Source: Phragmites australis (Eukaryota; Streptophyta; Magnoliopsida; Poales; Poaceae). From it: a DNA stretch of 64,000 nt. Position numbers and translations under genes: made by a program. Positions 45,601-56,530 of the stretch are shown piece by piece; the first letter of the stretch is position 1, and every line of letters starts with the position of its first letter. The notes beneath the pieces were generated by a model. That model saw only the letters and a list, made by a program, of their open reading frames with translations. It was not told the origin of the DNA and searched no databases. The DNA lies in contig NC_084925.1 of assembly GCF_958298935.1 (NCBI RefSeq), forward strand, positions 7,995,001 to 8,059,000, in the 5' to 3' direction.

Positions 45601-47204
45601 AATAGGATGAAGTAGACTTAAATCAGTATCAAACTTCTCCATCCCCTAGCATAGAGAGAAAAATATTGTAAATCAAATGCACAAGATCAGAAGAGAAAAA
45701 AGTGTGAGAACTGCATTATTTTGATGATTAAGCACATCTATCAGATAATTAGAATATAATTTTGGTTCATCAGGGAAAAAATATGAGTAACACGAGAGAA
45801 AAATTGTAACTTATGCTCTCTAATACTTCAAAAGTACAAAATTAACCAGCATTATTTGTTTGTGACAAATTGACAATGCGGCTAATGGCACACCGTGTAC
45901 CTCAAAACTAGCAGGCTTTGAGTAATTTCCAGAGTCGGTATTCTTTCCATATAAGAGAAACAGAAGAGACTTCCCATGATCACCAAAACGATCTTGCAGA
46001 ACCTGTGCAATCTCATCGACATAGAAGACCATATCAACCTTGTATGTATCCTGTACATATCCATGAAAAGATCACGTTAATTCAAAATGTAGTGATAACT
46101 AGAGGCTCAAATATTCAGAAGAGGAAATACCCTGAAATAAGACAATGGTTTTATTTCACCCATCCAAATAGCATAGTCAGCTGGCAACCTTGGAGCAAAT
46201 AAAATCGACTGTCCAGAGGCAATGTCCTTTGACAAAAATTAAAGGCCAGGTCAGTGTACATAGAATAAAAAAAAAACATCACCATGATGCTACGATGAAT
46301 TGCATTAGAGTAGGGCCAGTTGGAGAACCGAGCGATAGATCGGTTCATAGAGTCTCCAATTGAGAGGACACCCACCCGAACCCAGGTGCTCACAGGTCAT
46401 ATGAGTATCTCCCCCTCTCTTAAGACAAAGCCAGGGGACGTCTTCTCCCGTGTTGAGTTTTTCTTAATTAGTAGGGCCAGTTATCATGTAGTTACTAAGC
46501 TGTCAAAAAACATAAGCAGTACCACAAGGAGACTCGAGATACATATTGAGTTTTAGCAATAATCATGGAGGGCATTTACAACTATCAAGTGTGTATGCCA
46601 CTAGAATATCAGGCACAAATTTTCCTTTCCATTCCATGATATGCATATACTATTAACAAGGTTCAAGAAATATTGCAGTCCAAAGTAAGATTGACTGCTG
46701 CAGTGACAGATACCGGATTCGCTTGACGCCTGAAAAGAAAAAAAGAGTCCTCACCATTGCGCCGTAGAACCCTGACTCTCTCACTCCGAAGAGATACGCA
46801 AAGTAGCTCTCCTGCCTGCGACATTGTCCACTTCGCCTCTCAATCTGAACAACCCAAGAAACGGCGAAACGAAAAGGAATAACACAACATTGGGTTCAGC
46901 GCGAGCACCTGAAGAGCTCGAGGTGATCGGTGCAGTACCGCGTCTGCTCCTCCCCGCCCTTCACACGACGAAGACAAAACACTCCAAGAGTTAGCAGTAG
47001 TAGCGGTGATCAATCAGATCAAGGAATCGGGGAAGGAAAGAAAAATATTGCGCGTGGGACCTGGAGGAGGACGACGCCGCGGAGCGGGCGGGCGGAGGCG
47101 GAGAGGCGGTCGCGTAGCGCGGCAACGAGGCGGTCGCGGTTGCCGGCGTGCAGCTCCATGGGCACCGCCGGCGGGGCGAGAGAGGAGGAAGAGGAGGCCG
47201 CCAT
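39608..47204 (-). CDS. PEPD: Xaa-Pro dipeptidase (prolidase, M24B), complete, 16 exons
   Basis: Exons on the minus strand: 47204-47061, 46958-46909, 46815-46755, 46226-46131, 46050-45901, 45645-45514, 45187-45060, 44533-44491, 43717-43634, 42773-42732, 42584-42514, 42192-42139, 42049-41944, 41849-41781, 41057-40914 and 39757-39608. All are GT-AG and the joined frame is 507 aa. Residues about 15-165 are the N-terminal AMP_N-like domain ([35 protein letters not shown]). The rest is the pita-bread metallopeptidase domain with all five metal ligands: D279 and D290 in [20 protein letters not shown]373 in MPHGLGH, E415 in [10 protein letters not shown] and E455 in GVRIESDV. It would cut dipeptides with C-terminal proline in the cytosol, feeding proline recycling. 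An upstream in-frame ATG (47243) exists, but 47204 has the better context (GCCATGG) and opens the conserved region. Confidence 0.96.
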
Positions 47205-48383
47205 GGCTGGAGACCCCGAGTGGCGTATGGCCTTGGACCGCACTCGATGCCCAATCTTGCACGTAATTTATTAGAGAACAGTTTGTGCGGGCCGAAGCTG
47301 GGCTCGTACTGCAATTTTCTTTTCCGAAGCTGGGCTCCAACTGGCTCAAGACCTTTCAGGCTTGGGCTTTCTGTTTCATCAGCTCCAGCTCCACACCTGC
47401 AATTCTCCGATGAATCTTTTGTTTTTCACAGGAATTCTCTGTTGACTGAATCTAGACCATGTTTTGGAGAGATCCATATAAAATTTAAAATTTATAGGAT
47501 AAAATAAAATACTTTAAATATATTTTTCTATTTTCAATTTAAAATAAAAACAAGATATCTCAAAAGATCTTAATCTGTCCAAAGCTTCACTCCAAAAATT
47601 TGGAGAATTAGAGACGACAAGCTTAAAAAATTCTTGAGCTAAAACTCGATCAGACAGTCCCTAGTCTAGTACTATTGAACTCTAGAAACAGTTCCTGACA
47701 TATTTAAGCCTCGTAATCTTCGTCCTCTTGTATCACTTGCGTGCTACCGAACGACATCACCGCAACGAAAGTCGATGGATGACATCTTCGACGATAGTTA
47801 CCGAACTACATCGTCCGGTAAAGTTACAGATTGCATCTACGCGTCGTTAACAGAACTAGTAGATAAAGAGAGGAGAGCAACTGGATGCAGTCCCTCAAAT
47901 TCAAGCTATTCATCAACAACTACTCATGTATCATGAATGGATGATTTATCAGCACTACGAATGGATCAGACTTTGCAGCGCATTTATCAAAAAAAAAAAA
48001 ACTTATGGCAGATTGAAATCACAATCTAATCCATTCCAATCATCACATAGAAACCTCGGAACATAACGAAAGCAAAATAGGGTTCAGCATGCATTTTATA
48101 AGGGTATGTGTCCAGTGTCCAGACCCAGTACAACAAATAAAGAGTACCCGCGCGCAGATATATCACCAGTACATATATGCCAGGCATCAAAATAACTAAC
48201 ACAGTACTAACGAATAGCAAAGAAATAGCAATTTACGACAGAAGTCAACATAAAGCAACAGGTAAACAACATAACAGACAGATATGGAACCCTCATCCCT
48301 AAACTAGAAGCTGAATATTAAGCAACAGACCGGAGGAAACGAGAGCAGAAGCTTGCAAATGTTGTTGCGGCAGTAGTAGATGC
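47205..48383. other. Prolidase promoter side and KH-gene 3' flank
   Basis: 47205-47400 is the prolidase 5' flank (minus-strand gene). 47458-47662 is an AT-rich repeat-like block with GTTTTGGAGAGATCC and GATCGAGTTTTAGC-type arms, probably a decayed MITE. 47950-48383 is the presumed 3' UTR of the KH gene. I see no gene. Confidence 0.45.
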
Positions 48384-51300
48384 CTAACTTTCTGCAGAAG
48401 CTTGGGGGGGCCCACTGTTAGCAGGAGCAGGAGCAGCTGTTGTTGCGGCGGTGGCAGGGGCAGCAACTTGATCCTGGGCTGCAGCAGGTGCTGCTGCTTC
48501 AGCAGAGTATGCCGAAGGCTGCCCGTAGCTTCCACTACCATAAGTGTCGCCATAAGACTTCTGCTGCCCATATCCCAGGTGGCTCGAGGGGGGTGCACCA
48601 GGATAAGGTGGAGGTGCACCATATCCTGGCTGGCTGTAACCATACTGCCCATAACCACCCTGAGCAGATCCAGGAGGCGGAGCCTGTCCATAAGGTGAAG
48701 ATGCAGGAGGTTTCTGGCCTTGTGGTGAAGGCTGCCCATAAGCGCTCTGACCATATCCACCTTGCTGTGGCGGTTGGGTGCCATACCCAGACTGCGGTGG
48801 TGGAGCACCATATCCAGATGGTGGAGCAGAACCTTGACCTGGGTAGCTTGATGCAGCACTATTGGGTGGCTGGCTGGCATAACCAGGGTGGCTTCCAGAA
48901 GATGGGGTAGAAGTTTGCTGCCCTGGCGATGCCTGACTGGCCCCGCCAGGACCACCGTAGCTGGATGCAGACCCATCCTGAGTGGAGTTTGCAGCAGACC
49001 CATAAGCAGATGCGCTATAGCCCTGCTGATCATAACCAGTCTGTTGCGAGTAGCCCTGCTGCTGCCCTTGGGTCTGATAGCCAGAGTAACCATCATGTCC
49101 ATATGCTTGCTGACCACCACTCTGCTGAGAGTAGTTAGAATCACCATAACCTTGCAAAGCATATGTAGGAGGCTGGCCATAACTGTAGCTAGTAGCATCA
49201 GTAGATGCAGCAGTCCCAGGGGCAGACTGTTGTTGTTGAGGTTGCTGCTGTTGGCTATAATAGTCATACCCGGTACCAGGGGGAGTTGTATGAGACTGCT
49301 GGTTCTGAGATTGATCCCACCCAGTCTGATAACCACCAGATGTTGGAGGATAGCTACCATAAGGTTGCTGAGGTGCACCATACTGTGGAGGTGCCCCAGG
49401 ATAAGCTCCAGGCTGCATATAACCATAACCAGGCTGCTGTGGTGGCGGTGCACCAGGTGGGCCCCAATTCGACTGAGGGCGAGGAGGGTGATAGCCCTGC
49501 TGAGAATAGCCACCTGACATTGGGTTTCTGGCACGATTCTGCAAAAATATAGTTTGCACATTTGTATATATGTATACAACAAAAGAACATACAGCACAGA
49601 ATGCAAAAAAATAGCAGCACGAAAGACAAAGACATACAAACACAAGGCACATTATTGCATAAATTCCAGAACAGCCAAGAAAAATGGAAGGAGCAACTCA
49701 CCGATCCTGATTCTCAAGCAACATAGGTGATGCCCATCTACCGTCGCCCATGTGCAAAACTATGGGGGCTAATGAAGATTGGACGGCTAGACGAGATACA
49801 TGTATATGTTGAATAGCAATAAAAGGTTGCCATAGGAATAGAGTTTCAATAGATGTTTAAAGATCAGTGACAATCGATGGTGATACCATTACTCTGAAAG
49901 ATTTAATTCATTGCTAAATGACAGGATATAAAAATCAAATAAGTTAATTTATTGGCAATATCCTCCAACAAGAAAATGTTTAAAGGTATTGCAATGAAAC
50001 ATCAAAGGAAACATTTAATACTTTTTAAGCACAAAGAAAAGATTAGTGACAGCAACCTGCAAAGCCACGAGGTAGATAGAATAGAGACATGCATAACCAA
50101 CACATAAATTACTTCATGCGGGGTTTTCTGCATCCTTTTGTTACAAAACAGAAGATATGAAATTCAGGAAAATTCCAGATGAAATTGATGCCCAATGCAA
50201 ATAAGCTACATGTGGTTTCCAAAGGGTATAAGTTAGTAAATGAGTATGCAAGCCCATAAGAAGCATAAAAAATTGTGCAAGGGCAATAGTGCCTGAAAAG
50301 AAAAACCTAGCCTCTCTAATGATCATAAACATTAAGTCCTAAATACTTGCAACTAGAATGGATGACCTAGAGTGGAGTGTATTCACACCCATTACAAACT
50401 GAACACCTGCAGGTCTGGGCCTGTTTAGAGCAATTCTTCCTTCCAAACAAGCCCTGAGTAAAGCAATGTATCCATTGTATCCACAGAGGTACAGATGAAA
50501 AAATTTAAACGGTACAAATGCCAGATATAGCATGTCAGATCACATAATCCATAAAATTGTTATCAATTAAAATATCGTGCTCTATCCAGCAGGACATATT
50601 GATATTAAACAGTAGCAAACCTGATCTCCAGGATAGTTTGCAGTCCTCCTGGCAAGCTAAGGACACTAAGTTGGCTATATGTGAAGAAATAAGTATACAA
50701 TACCCACTGAGTAGCACGGGTAGCAACATGGACGTTTAAAGACACAATGATACAATGTTGTCTCAAAAAATCCATCGCAGCATGTGAACAGTCATATGAA
50801 TTACATAGAATGAATTCTCAAAACTTAACTATTTTTTTCTCAGGAAAATTATTTATCGGGCCTAAGAAAGTCGCAACTTAGATATAGAGTGAGGCAGGTA
50901 GCAAATAAATCTCTTTGTTTTGTTGTATATTAAATTCTTAAACCTTACTCAAACCATTATTAAGTTGTATTCAGAATAAGGAAAGCGTATGACAATTTCC
51001 TTGCATATCAGAGCCATGTCGAGGCTGTATACCACGACCAATATGTTTCAGACATTGGTGGGCACGCTGCCCAACACAGCATTGGTATTGATGTTGGGCA
51101 TCAAAGAAGCAAAAGAAAAAAGATTATCAAAGCAAATCAGGGGAAAATTAACTAAGGGAAATCGTAAAATGAGATAGAATCCACTGAACAACATGAACCA
51201 GAAGCAAGCCTTTTAATAACACAGATCAATCACAAAACGACAAAGCGATCAAGGAAATCAGGAAGATAACACAACAAGAGAGAGAAAGCAGACCTCACTG

Positions 51301-53999
51301 GTAACCTCATTCACCAGCTGCTTTGCAACTTCAATTTGTTCTTTTGTGCCCTCAATACGCACAGTTCTTTCAGTTGCAGGATCACCAGGGGGCAAATGCA
51401 AAGGAATAACCTGCAGAAGAATTTATAGAGAACATAAATAACAGAACACAGATCAACAAGCGAATATAGTTGACCAAGGAGATTTGAAGTACAAATAACA
51501 GCTCGCATAGTCAACACATTTCTGGTATTTTGAAAAAATGTGAATGGAATGTTTAAGACAAAAATATGAATGAAGAAACTCAATGATAACAGAAATATGA
51601 GGTTTACTCTCTATCGACAACAACCAGCATTTAAATTCACTTGGCAGAGCAGAAATCAACAGAAGAGGTCTTATTTCTGGCTGCAACTAAGGTGAGACAG
51701 AAAGCTAGAGAACAATACAACAGACCTGAATACGAGCTCCAGATTTGGCTTGCATGGACTTTATAGTCTCACCACTCTTTCCAATAACCAGACCAACCTG
51801 AAAAGAAACAGAAACAAATCACAAGTAGAACAAACAGAGCAGATAATCACCTCGATACTGACTATTGATGTCACACTGACAAATGGGCACCGGCCCCCAT
51901 GTCAAGAACTAGGGGTAATGCAGTAAAGTGTGGTTTTCTTATGGTATGTAAGGCAAATCCTAATCCAAAAAGAATCCAGTGTGTACCTTGTTATTAGCAA
52001 TTTGCATCTCGAATTGCTCAGCACCTGGCTGTGGCGCATTGTATTTTCGCCCGCTAGATCCGGTACCAGATGATCCGGCATCAGCCTGCAGAAGATTGCA
52101 AGATCAACATCATTGATGAAAAAGATGCAGAACTAAACAAAAAGCTGTGAGCATAAATAGCAATACCTCTGCAAGAACTTCATTGATCAACTGCTCAGCT
52201 TTGCTTATCTGCTCAGGAGTGCCTGAAAGCTCGACTGGTCTTGTCTGCGCACCAGGTTCAGCTTCGTTGTCTCTCGTTACTTGTATCTTTGCACCTGACT
52301 GAAGTTGGAGATACCTGATAGTTTCCCCAGCTTTTCCGATGATAACACCAACCTACAGCAAGTCAACAACAGTGCGAATTAGCACAACTACAAACATCAC
52401 ACTTCAGTTAACCTTTTTTTAAACAACTCTAAATTCAGTAATTGAAAACGAAATTGAATACAGTTTACCCTTCCATTTGGAATTTCAATCATTTTGCTTG
52501 TACCCTGGTATCCACCATATGAAGAGTACTGAGGTGTGCTGCTCTGAGAAGATAACGGCGGAATAGAAGCCCCATGCCCTGATACAGAAACCACCATTAT
52601 TCAAAATCCATTTGAGAAGATCAGAATTAATGGCATATTATAGAAGTATGAACCATGAGAAATAACATTTTTAGTTTGTGTGGACCACACAGTGCAAAAT
52701 ACAAGGGAGATTTTGTAAGCACGCGAGTAACAACTTCGTAAAATGCCAACAGCACAATATACTCCAACTGAATGAACATATTACTTTGGGGCAACCAAAT
52801 AGTCATATCTCCGGATAGGATAGGCAAATGAGCTGGAACATAGCACCAGTTCAATTTTGTATTAACTCCGCATTAAAAAGGAAACTAGGTAGCAAAACAA
52901 AGAGATCAAACATCTGCATCCACACCATGTATATAACAGTTTCATGCATCTTATCATTAACTTAGTAAGATTACAATAATGTGTGAGGTGTTTCTCACCA
53001 CACTATCTAGAAATATGGTGCATTATGAAAAAAAAGTACACAATTGTGACGTTAACTGATAAAATATGGGCTCCTCCAGATGCCGACATTCAATTTTACT
53101 CATCTCCTAGCCTTGTTCACATGGTAGAGTGCATAAATCTAGTGGCCTCTTACTCAGCACAAGCACAATGCGCCCACCCTCTCTCTAACAGAACCGAACT
53201 CAAACCCCCAAGCCAACGGAGGTTCAACTAGGCAATCTGGCACTCGGCAAGCCTCCACTTTCCCACCCTCGATTTACTCCAACGTGGAGCTGCAGAGCCA
53301 CCGGCTGACACGTGCCCTGAGGTTGGTACTTGCAGCTTGTTACAAAACTAACGCTCCGCAATTGAGGCTTGTTTTCTATAACGAAGCAAAAATATCGAAG
53401 CTAATAACGGGAGCGGCGTGCTTCCTAACTATGCGTCAAACTTAATCCCCACTAGTCCACAAGTAAATTAGCCAAGAGTACCAAATTTGCACATTACCGC
53501 AGCTCAAGCTGATAGATCTAACGATCCAGCCCCCAAATTGAATCGTAAGACAAGCAAAAAAAATACCCTAAATTCAAACCATAATGAAAGCATACATTAA
53601 CCGTAATCACAAACAGATCTCGCGATCAAGCATGGGCTTAACGAGAAATCCAATCCACTCACCACCACCAGCAGAAGAGGATGAGAACCCGAGACCGCCG
53701 CCGCCGATGCGACCGCCGCCACCGCCCAGGGAGCCTCCTCCGAGACCGACGTCGTCGTCGCCGTTGTCGACGCGGGGGCGCTTCGCCTCGGCAGCGCTGA
53801 AAAGCCGCGCCGCTATCTGCTGCGCGCGCTGCTTAGCGAGCTGGATCTCGTCGGGAGGCGGCGGCACGCTATTGTACGACGGGGCGAAGCCAGCGGGCGG
53901 TGAGGCGGGCGGCGGGCCGGAGGAGAAGCCCGTGCGCCGCGGCGGAGGCGGCGAGGGGTCGTCGTACTTGCGTTTAGAGGAGTAGTGGTCGTCGGCCAT
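48384..53999 (-). CDS. Two-KH-domain RNA/ssDNA-binding protein with P/G/Y/Q-rich tail (FUBP-like), complete, 7 exons
   Basis: Exons on the minus strand: 53999-53663, 52578-52469, 52352-52167, 52085-51987, 51797-51726, 51410-51294 and 49538-48384. GT-AG junctions agree in phase and give 691 aa. Residues 1-112 are Pro/Gly-rich with KRKYDD and a helix IQLAKQRAQQIAARLFSAAE. KH1 (about 140-205) has the GxxG loop GKAG in VGVIIGKAGETIRYLQLQSG. KH2 (about 233-303) has GKSG in VGLVIGKSGETIKSMQAKSG. Residues 308-691, one 1155-bp exon, are low complexity: YGQ, QQGY, PGYG and APPP motifs, like the prion-like tails of FUBP and FUS-type proteins. Plant homologues are annotated as KH proteins or far-upstream-element-binding-like; the targets are not known. 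It is probably nuclear and could join RNA granules (inference). Confidence 0.95.
49539..51293 (-). other. KH-gene intron 6 (1.75 kb)
   Basis: This intron separates the KH2 region from the low-complexity tail exon. It has a GT donor at 51293-51292 and a CAG acceptor at 49541-49539. The content is AT-rich with no repeat or gene recognised. Splice choice here would decide whether the tail is included. Confidence 0.75.
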
Positions 54000-54432
54000 G
54001 GCGTAGGGGGGCTAGGGTTTGGGCGAAAGCTGCGGGGGAGAGCGCGTGTTGTTGGGGGCGAAGTGATGAGACGGCGGAAAACCAAAAGGGATAGCGAGGG
54101 TGTGGATATCTATAGCACTGGCACCGTGAGACTGTTCTCAAGGAGTTTGAGCGCAATTGCAGTACAAATCAACTTCAACTATATTCTTTTCATTTTATTT
54201 TCTTTCTAATTATTTTTTCTATTTCTATTTTATTCTATTTCATTCATCTTCAACAGCTTCCCTTAAAAAAATCTTGAAGAAAAAAGAAAGAAATCTATCC
54301 TAAAGGGAATAACTTTGAGAATCTTTTTGTGACAGGAACCATGAAGTGAAACTGTTGGAGCGCTGAAGAGAACGAAAATTCTTTCACGACGGGATTTTCG
54401 CCCCCAAAGGGAAACGGTTGGCCTTAGTTGAA
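54000..54432. promoter_or_regulatory. KH-gene 5' flank
   Basis: The first roughly 90 bp above the ATG are GC-rich, then AT-rich. This is the presumed 5' UTR and core promoter of the KH gene. I could not place a TATA box with confidence. Confidence 0.4.
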
Positions 54433-54955
54433 GGGCCTATTTGATAGAGTTCCTAGAGTAGCTTCCCAGCTAAAATCAAGGGAGCTCTGACAAACAGAAG
54501 CTTTCAGCTTTTAGCTCTCTGGGTGGAATCTGTAGGAGTGATTCTCTGAAATGAACTAAAAGTTGGAGAGCTGAAAAAAGCAACTTCTCCTTACTCCCTC
54601 CGTTTCGCAATGTTTGTCCATAGCCTCAGGAGTATCTGTCTCAAATTGTTTGTCTATTGCGGTAACCAATGATATTTTATGGTCCATTTTCCTGCTATGC
54701 CCTTGAGTGCATGCATGCATTTACTCCAACGCTGGTGAGTTATTTGCTCTCATAGTTGCATTGATTAGGGGTAGCATGGCCATCTCACTGTGTTTTTTCA
54801 CTCGATTTCAGTATACCTTAGTTTGTACGTAATGGTGGGCGTGAACAAACACTGCAAAACGGAGGGAGTATTCACTTCCCGCTGAGAATCACTTCCTCCA
54901 AAGAATCACTCCACGCAGAGAATTTGAATCAGGAATAGCTCTACCAAACAGACCC
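54433..54955. mobile_element. MITE with GGGCCTATTTGATAGAG terminal inverted repeats, split by a Stowaway
   Basis: The left end GGGCCTATTTGATAGAG and the reverse complement of the right end GGGTCTGTTTGGTAGAG match at 14 of 17 positions. Without the Stowaway inside it (54594-54868) the element would be about 250 bp. Related fragments occur at 17634 and possibly 13400. The target duplication is unclear (GAA on the left, TAA on the right). Confidence 0.8.
54594..54868. mobile_element. Stowaway MITE, 275 bp, nested
   Basis: The left end CTCCCTCCGTTTCGCAATGT and the reverse complement of the right end CTCCCTCCGTTTTGCAGTGT are near-perfect inverted repeats of about 27 bp. TA flanks both sides (54592-54593 and 54869-54870), the target duplication of Tc1/mariner-related Stowaway MITEs. 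A diverged relative is at 17074. Confidence 0.96.
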
Positions 54956-55660
54956 TAATACTTGCATCGATATCAGATCGATATGGATGTAGGATACATA
55001 TTTTCTCAAAAAACTTAATACCTACAAATTTTTACTATTTAAAAAACGGTAATAAATTGTTGTTACTCAAATTGATGCTGCTATTAATCGTTCACTAAGT
55101 ACTTATAACTACTTGAAGTTGCATCAGCACCCCTTCAATTGGTCACTCGATCAGAAATCAAAAGAGAGAGAAAGTTAACAAAGAAGAAGAAAAAGGGGGA
55201 GAGAAACTTATTGCCGACGGGTGGTGGAGGGTGTCGCCGCCTCGCCACCGGTGCTAGGGGGCGTGGTGGCAACTAACGAGATGGAGACACTCGATATGAA
55301 TACATAGGTATTTAGACGTATCGGTGTTTTAGAGGTTGTAACTAGACTAGAGTCTGGTTTGGCCACGACTTGGAGCCGACTGGCTAGGCGCGTATGGTGT
55401 GGACAGGTGAAGTTGTTAAAAGTATATGCGAGCTTATACAAACTTAACCTCCAAGCTGATAGACTCAATTAGGACTATAAATACAAAAGTAGCACCTCCA
55501 TGATAATATATTGATTGATATAATAAAGAGAAGAGCTCCATCTTATTTATGATCTTTAACGTATTGTTTGCTTGTGTGGATTGTGAGAGTCCAAAAAAGA
55601 CAAGAATAATAAGGTGGTGAGATATAAGGTGAGACTAGTAGCATAATTGTTCACATAGGC
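54956..55660. other. Intergenic, no supported gene
   Basis: AT-rich, with a small GC-richer stretch near 55205-55410 carrying a minus-strand frame (55468-55208) that has no recognisable domain. Confidence 0.4.
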
Positions 55661-55679
55661 CCGGGATCTATTTTAATGA

Positions 55680-56530
55680 AACTTGTTTTTTTATAGTAAA
55701 TGGAGTTATATTCAGGTTTTTTTTTAACTGAAACAGCAATAGAGGCTCATACTGCACCATTTTATAAATATGGAGAAAAAAGTCCGTACAAAAAGGAGTC
55801 ATCGACTTAAAGAAGATCCTAATCCAGCAAAAAAGAATTAAGGGACTCAAGCCATGATTCTAAAACTACTTTTATAGCTAATTTAGCTATATGGCAAACC
55901 GGTACTATTTCCTCCTAGAGGGTTCTTTTTTAGACTTCAAAGGAGATGGAATGGTTATAAAAAATAATGTTGTTGTGCGAAGTCCAAATTGCCCAGCAAA
56001 CAATAATCAGAATTTCTCAAAAAAATTGGCAAACTCATTCTTTGGCGACCTTATTTTGGCATGTCGAAGAAAGATAGAAGTCCCATGTTAACCGAACCCA
56101 ACAGAGATCTTGCCTATTATAGAATTTGTGCAAATATTTCAACAGGAGAGTAACATTTTGGATACGCGAGTTGATGATTCCAAGACCTCCGTGATTCTTT
56201 GGTATGCAAGCCTGGCTCCAAGCCACTAGACACCCTCTTTTTTATTAACATCTCCCTCATCCATAAGCAATGATCAATATTTGTCCAGTTGTTTGATCAC
56301 ACCCAAGGGCAATTTAAAAGTACACATGTGGTAAGTTGGCAACGCCAAGGGAACATAATTTACCAATGTGAGCCGTCCAACATAAGTGAGAAAATATGTA
56401 ATCCATGTCATTCTTTACTCCACACGGGTCATTAGAGGCATATATTCGATAATTTTAGGCTTCATCGTGCCAAGAGGAAGACCTATGTACTGGCTAGATG
56501 ATTTACCTTTTTCATCCGATACTTAATATC
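55680..56530 (-). pseudogene. LINE (non-LTR retrotransposon) 3'-end fragment
   Basis: Reading leftward in mixed frames: QYIGLPLGTMKPKI, then RMTWITYFLTYVGRLTLVNY, LPTYHMCTFKLPLGVIKQLD, AWSQACIPKNHGGLGIINSR, LLLKYLHKFYNRQDLCWVRL. After a deletion come IVCWAIWTSHNNIIF and VLESWLESL. This is the C-terminal end of plant LINE reverse transcriptases (post-thumb region, then the tail with ACWAIW..RN..IF). Stops, frameshifts and a deletion show it is dead. The catalytic RT core is not in the window. Confidence 0.87.

Noticed and set aside
47014..47349. Several 74-119 codon frames on both strands over prolidase exon 1
   Set aside because: They are shadows of the GC-rich first exon; only the frame with [12 protein letters not shown] continues through the other exons.
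48888..49517. 209-codon plus-strand frame
   Set aside because: Antisense shadow of the same low-complexity exon; Arg/Leu/Ile-rich and without a domain.
48299..49645. 448-codon minus-strand frame overlapping the KH gene tail
   Set aside because: It is a shifted frame of the P/G/Y/Q-rich exon, full of Leu/Met/His from repetitive codons. The true frame joins the KH exons in phase.
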